64,000 nt of DNA, from positions 620,001 through 684,000 of the forward strand of contig JAPWGK010000003.1 in NCBI GenBank assembly GCA_029641185.1. Direction: 5' to 3'. Shown here piece after piece: positions 57,887 through 64,000 of this stretch. Positions within the stretch are counted from its first letter, which is position 1. Each line of letters begins with the position of its first letter. The translations under genes and the position numbers were made by a program. The notes under the pieces are model-generated. The model saw nothing but the letters and a program-made list of their open reading frames with translations. It made no database searches and had not been told where the DNA came from. This DNA is from Pseudofabraea citricarpa. Its lineage: Eukaryota > Ascomycota > Leotiomycetes > Helotiales > Dermateaceae.

Positions 57887-59071
57887 CTAACCAACAGCAG
57901 CATCAACAAAGTCCTCCATATCGGATTCCGAGATACTATCAGTATCCACATCTATCGTTCTACTCATTATATCCTTGGCAAACTTGTGGAAATGATCCCT
58001 CAGCCAAAAGAGATATACGTTGAGCCTTTGATTGACGGCATTCCAGTCTTCTGAGGTTTCCTTCGGAAGCCAGTTCTCGATCTGACCGATTTTATCGTGA
58101 ACTTGTAGATTTCCATGGCGGTCCAATTTTAGATGGCTAATTCTGATATCACTAAAGCACACTTCATCTATTGGAATATCTTGTCTTGTTTCATCCCGTA
58201 CGAGTAGTCCGCGAGGATGGTTGGGCATGCCACTGAAGCCAGGATTGACGTCATTTCCCATCGCATGGTAGTCGGGTTGCTGAATGATGACGGTTTTCCC
58301 AGTCATGCTGGTTGAGTTCGGTGAGGGTCCGGATGCAGTGGCACACTCCTCTAAGAGCATCTCTATCATTTCCTCAAGTTCCGGAAACGGCGCCACCATA
58401 TAATTTTGTGGAATGACCTTGACGATTGTTGGATTTTCGTGTGACTTGGACGCGTTGCTGTTGTTGGGGGAATCCTTTTGGGTGTTGTGTATGTGGTGCG
58501 GACCCATGTCGAGTAATTTTGGATCTTGAGTTTTCTTTCTGTCGCTAAGGTTGGATCTCTCGAGCCATCTCTTTGTTTCTTCTATCGCCAAATGACTATT
58601 GTCGACAGTCTCGTAAGTGACCTGGACAAGTTGCAGCGCTAGATATTCATCAATGTTGGCTGAAAACTGCCCAGCAAGTTGCATTCCAGCCAGATGAGCT
58701 GCTTTCCAGCTCATTTTCTCCCGTGCGAAAGCCTCTGCAAATCTAGCCGGTGGATCAGGTATTTTCAGAAAAACATCCATGAGGTCGAAGTGTAGTTCGT
58801 CAAACTTGGTGGCTCCGAGTTGGTTACGTCGAAGACTTGTGTATACTCCCAAGTGGAAGAAAGTTACGAAAGTCCATTCCGTCAGTCCAAGCCAGTGTCT
58901 TGTAGTTCTTTCATTGCTTGGCTTTATGACTCCTGGCTTATTGAGTTGTTCTGGTTGTCGCTCGGGTAATCTGACCTCAGCATTGTGCCTTTCTTCCGTG
59001 GATCCTTCCGACTGCAAGTCTTGGCTAACTTCTTGCTGGTTATCCGGGTTGGGTAGACTAGCTTGTTCCAT
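57887..59071 (-). CDS. Protein of unknown function, 394 aa
   Basis: A single exon starting MEQASLPNPDNQQEVSQDLQ. The first 60 residues are polar and probably disordered. Residues about 65-180 look like a folded helical domain (LTEWTFVTFFHLGVYTSLRR, DLMDVFLKIPDPPARFAEAF, SANIDEYLALQLVQVTYETV). A His/Asn-rich linker with low complexity follows, then a second part with LEEMIEMLLEECA and, near residue 350, LPKETSEDWNAVNQRLNVYL followed by FWLRDHF. The end is acidic (DVDTDSISESDMEDFVDAAV). I do not recognise a family; no signal peptide or membrane segment is seen, so it is probably intracellular. Coding support is the long frame with structured segments. Confidence 0.6.
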   Translation of the reverse strand: MEQASLPNPDNQQEVSQDLQSEGSTEERHNAEVRLPERQPEQLNKPGVIKPSNERTTRHWLGLTEWTFVTFFHLGVYTSLRRNQLGATKFDELHFDLMDVFLKIPDPPARFAEAFAREKMSWKAAHLAGMQLAGQFSANIDEYLALQLVQVTYETVDNSHLAIEETKRWLERSNLSDRKKTQDPKLLDMGPHHIHNTQKDSPNNSNASKSHENPTIVKVIPQNYMVAPFPELEEMIEMLLEECATASGPSPNSTSMTGKTVIIQQPDYHAMGNDVNPGFSGMPNHPRGLLVRDETRQDIPIDEVCFSDIRISHLKLDRHGNLQVHDKIGQIENWLPKETSEDWNAVNQRLNVYLFWLRDHFHKFAKDIMSRTIDVDTDSISESDMEDFVDAAVG

Positions 59072-60588
59072 GGTTGCTTGGCTATATTGTGGTGAGTTGT
59101 TTGATGGTGGAGTTTGGATGTCGTTGTGGGAGTGGTTGTTCTGGTATGGGTGGAAAGTTGTTGAAGAATTTATGTGCCTGTTCGGGGACAGAATTTAAAG
59201 TAAGAAGGTGAATTAGCGTGTGTTGTGATTGATTCTTTGTACAGACTAAATAGGCATGGCGTGCTATTGTTTCTATTGTTGTTGTTTTTTGCAGTCATTC
59301 ACGCAGCCAGGATGATCTATTTTAGGACTAGCCTTGTGCTAGTCGCCGGTTTATTACTACAATTTAAACTAGAAGACAAGGTGATTGGCGAGAAATTTTG
59401 TTAGTACGCTTTAAGTCACATGTAGTGAATAAAATTTGAACTGATTTTGTGACAAGCTCTACTTTACTGGCGTCAACTTTAGTAGCCTGTTATTCACAGC
59501 TGTCGTATAACCAGTCACCCTACTCTTTCATGAACTTCTTGATTGTAACAGCACGAGCTACTGACGATAAAGGTGGGTCTGATTTTACCACTCGTGGATA
59601 GCCCTAAACGTTATATGACAGTGCCATATTATTGTCGAGGTCAGCTAGTTCTTTGGCAATAATTTAGAACCTTGTTGCGCATGAGTTTGATTGTTCGTAA
59701 TCCCATAATGATTTGGTAGGCGCGTCGTCTCATAGGCTCGTGGTATCGTTCTACTATGCCAATAGAGTTGTGAGCTTCTACAGGAACCCCTTTTATATTC
59801 GTTCCCATTGTGATAGTCGTTTTTCATCCATTCCCATTATATACCGCTATGATATCCAATATCTGGGCTTAATCGTACCATAGTTAAGTGTCATTCTAAA
59901 CTGAAAATGTGAAATGGTTAAAAATAAGGTTCCCAGATCTGTTTAGAACTCCTGCCTTTAATATTTGCTCCGAAAATAATATTCAATGGCAAAAATAAGA
60001 TCAAATATTTGTAATTTTAAGTACAGTACACTTTAGTAGGTAATATGATACGTCAAGACTCTAAGAAATTTAACACTGTAGTGTTATTCAATGACCCGAC
60101 AAAAGAAATTCATACAATTGAAGCAGCCATAAGCGAGAAGGCCCAAATATCTTCAATGATACATTGCTAGGTGGAAATATAGGAATTCGACCTGTACTCG
60201 ATCTTTAGTATACATTATCCTGGTTTGTAGTTATATTTTAGAATGAAATTCTGTGCCTATAAAAAGAGCTTTTTGGTTTTATTTTACTAAATTCAAATAC
60301 TTTTCCACGTGCTCGTGATAGTACACTTAATGCAAGACTCTATGCAAGACTTCTTGCCTTAGCTATAATAAAAACACCAATAACAACAACGAAAGCCCCT
60401 TGAAATAGGAAAACCTTGCATCAGGAAAATACAACGAAGAACAGAATTTCAAGGGAGCGGATTAGTCATAATCACGTGCCAAGATTGAGTTCCAAAAAAA
60501 TAGAAAAACTCCAAGTCGATCCCGCAATTCTCCCCTGCAAACAATTTGAAATACAGTACCACAGATCCACAAAGATAGGAATCGCACA
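59072..60588. other. Intergenic
   Basis: 1.5 kb, AT-rich, with no gene recognised. The last few hundred bases are the promoter and leader of the transcription factor gene. Confidence 0.6.
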
Positions 60589-62427
60589 ATGTTTGGAACG
60601 ATTCTCCTTCCGGGCGCCGAACGTCCAACTCGGCGGGCACACAAGAAATCCAGAAACGGGTGTATCACGTGCAAGGAGCGAAAGCTCAAGGTAGGTACTT
60701 CCATTCCGACTTTCCTTCCCGCCATGCTTGTCGCGGTATAGAGCGCTGATTTGGATAAACAGTGCGACGAAGTTAAGCCAGCATGTGGAAATTGCCTGAG
60801 AAGGTTTATGACAATCGAAAGCTGCGATTACGGCACCGGGGCGGTGTTCCGGAAGCACGGAACTGTACTGAGAGTTGCTTCGAAGGCTAAACAACCGCCC
60901 GCCGTGACAAATCGAGCCGTGGAACTTCCGCCGACGCCTTTGCCGGCCAGAGGCAGAGATGAGGAGATATCTGATGCTGTGATTGTAATGCCTGAAACTT
61001 TAGGTGGGCACATGTTGGATCCGTTTAGGACGTATCCTGAAAGCAAGGTAGAAGGAGTGGATTTCTTGATGAGATATTGTACCTACTTCCCTTTCGTTCT
61101 TTCACAGACCGGCCTTCAATAACTGATGGCTTGGAACAGATCTTGAGAAGGTAGTTTATAAGAATTTCCCCTGGCAGCCGCCGTCGGCTACGAACCCGAC
61201 GACGACTTATTATGTCCCTCTGGTATTGAGGGATGAAGTGCTTTTCCACGCTATCCTTCAGGTAGCTGCGTTACGGTTAGAAGAAAATAGGAAGAATGGG
61301 CCTCAGCAGAAATCAATGCAGTTGATGCATGAAAGTGTAAGGCTGCTTCGACTTCGAATCGACAATTATGTAGTGGAACAAAGGATTTCCGATCAGACTA
61401 TCAGTACTGTAGCTACGCTTGCAGCAATTGAGGTATGTTTAATTATTCATCTCTCGGGGAAAATGGACTGATATCCAAGGTAAAGCACGAGAAAGGAAAT
61501 ATGACAAGACTGAGAATGCATATGAAGGGGTTAAAACAAATGATCAAGATCCGAGGCGGTCTTCAACAAATCCGAGAAAGCAACCCAATGGTTGCCAACT
61601 CTGTCGTCTGGTAAGAACTTTCTGATCTCATCTCCAAGCATGAAGACCCGAAACTTACAATGAAAAAAAGGATGTTTGTAGTAGCCATCTACGAACTGCC
61701 CTATCCAAACCTCGACCCAGTACTTCCACCCTTCTTTCCAAGTACCCATAATCTCGCCGTCATCTCACATTTTCAAGACATTGCATCTCCACCACCTACG
61801 TTGGACTTCTTATCACTAGGCCTCGTGCAACCCGTTTCCGACATTCTGACGTCCGTACAACATGTATCTCTTCTCGTACCGACGAGCGACTCGTATCCAA
61901 CCGCTTCAACATCGCTTGTGATACTTACAAGGCTAATGACTCTACTATCGCACCTACTGAGTCTCGCACCAATTGCAGGAGTCGATGAATATTCCACCTT
62001 ACTGTCTGAAAGCGCGCGGTATTCAATCCTGCTCCATATATTCACACCATGGCGTGGGCTCCCGCCAGATGGAACACTAGCAGTTAATAACCTCTTGCAT
62101 CGACTCATCTCCTTCATTAGCCCGCTCTTATTAAAAGAAAGCTCTGGGATTCCCTATCAGTGTATAGATAGAAAGAACAACATCCTGGTGGTGTGGATTC
62201 TAGCCGTTGGAGGCGTAGCCGCAATGGGATTCCCAGAAAGGAAATGGTTCGTGGGACATCTAGTAGATATGGCGAATAACATGGGAATTAACAGCTGGGA
62301 GGATATGAGAGCGTGTATGAGCAGAGTTGTGTGGCATGAAGCATTATGTGCAACTCTCCACCAAGAGCTCTGGAGAGAAATCGAGTCGATGACAGAGGAG
62401 AGCTCGCTAGCAGAGGAGGATAGTTGA
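60589..62427 (+). CDS. Zn2Cys6 transcription factor
   Basis: Five exons (introns 60691-60762, 61079-61139, 61433-61479 and 61611-61670) join in phase to 532 residues. The zinc cluster starts at Cys 25 (KKSRNGCITCKERKLKCDEV then KPACGNC) with spacing C-x2-C-x6-C-x6-C-x2-C-x9-C; the last gap of nine is longer than the usual six to eight. An intron falls right before the third Cys, a common position in this family. From about residue 140 the rest looks like a Fungal_trans_2-type regulatory domain (LRDEVLFHAILQVAALRLEE, MKGLKQMIKIRGGLQQIRES, WMFVVAIYELPYPNLDPVLP). It is a nuclear DNA-binding regulator; the target genes are unknown. The donor at 61079 (GTACCT) is weaker than the others, so that join is the least certain. 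It is not adjacent to the P450 group. Confidence 0.85.
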
Positions 62428-64000
62428 GGCTCGTTGACTTGCTTGAATCATCCAAAAAATATAAATACCATAACTTGTAAATATTGTACTTTCCAACAAG
62501 TCAGGGAAACAGAAGCATGGTTTGTACAAACCACCATTTAACCACGCCGCGGCAACGGTACCGACCGTGCCATTGCTCATGATTGCTGATTAAACCAAAC
62601 CCTAACGGAACCCAAGCGCAAACGCAAACCCAACCGAGCATGAAAGCGAAAGGAAAAAGACATCAACTCCTGCACCCCTACTAGCAGCAAAAGATGGAGG
62701 TATGACGGGGAGCAGACCCAAGCAAACCATACCGAGAGCAGACGAAGAGCAGAGCTAAGCAGGCACAAGGGAAGGAAGCAGTACCGTACCGTCCGTACCT
62801 AGTCGCTAAGAAGTAAGAAGCGTCCTTCAAGGCCAGCCAGGCCCGGAACCTTAGCAACATGTAGCGAAGACCGAAACGGCGTGAGACAGACTAGTCCCAT
62901 CGCTTCGGTCGCAAACAAAGCACGCCCGAGCACAAGCACAAGCAGCAGCGCCGCCGGGGCAGAAGAGCCCCAAAAAGGGAACGAAACTTTACCGGTCCCG
63001 GTACCAGGAAATGTTGCGTGCTCAGTGCTCGCTGCTCACTTAGTGTGGAAGCCTCCTGAGCCCTGGTAAGCTGGGCACACTTAAACCCCTAAAGCACAAG
63101 TGCCGAACCAGGCTAAAAATGTAGACACGCAACATTATCTTGCCCAAATCTAAAAAGAGACCTTCGGGAAACTACCGCTGCTGCGTCCGAGGCAAGGTAA
63201 GTTTAATTTGGACATGTACTGTAACATGCAGAACGGTAAGTCCGGACGGGCTCCTGCTGAGAGGAGAGAGAGAAAGGGAGATTAGAGAGGTCGCTAAGCT
63301 TTGGATGGCCACTGGCTCGGGTTCGGGTTGCTTGGTGAACGACGCAGCATAGACCGACCGACCTATGTTACCGGACCTATATGTGCGAGGTCACTAAAGA
63401 CGCAGACATGCAACGAAAGAAGGGAAGAGGTTCAAATTCGAAAAGTCGCATTTTTGACCGGATAGGGAGATATGAAGCGACTAAAAGCGCTGACGTGCAA
63501 CGAAAGGGAAAATTAGAATGTGCGTTCGTTGTGCTCTGCGATCTAGCTGGGGTTGAGCAGAAGCAGCTATACTTAGTGCGCAACCCAAAGCAAAGCGAAC
63601 CCTCCCAAGTCAAGTCCAGTCTCAGCAAGGGCAAGCATCAGTCACAAAGTCAGTCAATCAACCCGCCAGCCAGCATTATTTAGGAGACCAGACTAAAAAC
63701 GCAGACGCGCAACAAAAAACAACTCTCCAGCCTCTGTACACCTATCAGACAATCCAATCCCGAATTTCAATTAGCTACTTCTAACATGTTTTCCTCGACC
63801 CCGGTGTAGTAACCGGCCGCAATATTAGATGACAGACAATCCGGCTTGCAGCAGAAACCCGAAAACCCACGTGACGTCGCCTGCAAACGGTAAAGGAAGA
63901 CAAGACAACCCAAGCTTGGACTCGTCGGAACTAGCAAGCATTACCACAAGTAGTACTACTTTGCAGAGCAGCACTAAGAACGCCGACACGCAACAAAAAC
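62428..64000. other. Right-end gene-free stretch with a dispersed 25-bp motif
   Basis: No gene is seen. It has purine-rich, AGC/CAAGC-rich composition and the five-copy motif listed separately. Confidence 0.55.
63113..63998 (+). repeat. Five dispersed copies of a 25-bp motif
   Basis: Copies at 63113-63137, 63394-63418, 63481-63505, 63693-63717 and 63974-63998, all in the same orientation, share a CTAAA start and the core ACGCAGACACGCAACAAAA with a few substitutions. Starts are 281, 87, 212 and 281 bases apart. Spacer sequences do not look alike by eye. The field may continue beyond the window edge. Confidence 0.75.

Overview
The window is nuclear DNA of a filamentous ascomycete (Pezizomycotina). 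I infer this from short GT-AG introns of 47 to 186 nt with CTAAC-type branch sites, well-spaced single genes, and fungal families: a Zn2Cys6 regulator, a STAND-type N-terminal domain, a GPI-tailed GH5, a PSD2-type phosphatidylserine decarboxylase and epsilon-COP. The gene style fits Leotiomycetes or a neighbouring class, but the sequence alone does not settle the class. I rebuilt 20 protein genes by joining exons in phase; each joined model reads open from ATG to stop.

Layout. 0-15.9 kb is gene-sparse: a secreted alginate-lyase-like protein (2.3-4.0), an F-box protein (4.8-6.7, minus), an unknown 239-aa protein (8.0-8.7, minus), a small secreted protein (12.4-12.7), a 60-bp poly-C-punctuated repeat field (13.24-14.32) and a secreted Cys-rich protein (15.0-16.0, minus). 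18.4-30.4 kb looks accessory: a multi-pass membrane protein, a STAND-N/retropepsin-like fusion, an ankyrin relic, two unrelated cytochromes P450 separated by two MITE-like elements, and an ERG26-like 3beta-HSD family reductase. The two P450s and the reductase could act together on a sterol or terpenoid, but no scaffold-forming enzyme is present.

31.6-54.3 kb is denser and more housekeeping: a membrane-anchored aspartic-protease-like pseudoenzyme, a type II membrane O-fucosyltransferase-like protein, a DUF2235 hydrolase, a kinase with a WW-like N-terminus, a small acidic unknown, epsilon-COP (COPI coat), a HAD phosphatase, PSD2 (phosphatidylethanolamine synthesis), a long coiled-coil protein and a GNAT acetyltransferase. 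55.5-62.4 kb holds a secreted GH5 endoglucanase-type enzyme, an unknown 394-aa protein and a Zn2Cys6 transcription factor. The last 1.5 kb has no gene but carries five copies of a 25-bp motif.

I found no convincing new multi-gene system. The best leads are the two repeat families, the paired inverted-repeat elements between the P450s, the STAND-N/retropepsin fusion and the small P450/reductase group. No tRNA, rRNA or CRISPR array was recognised.
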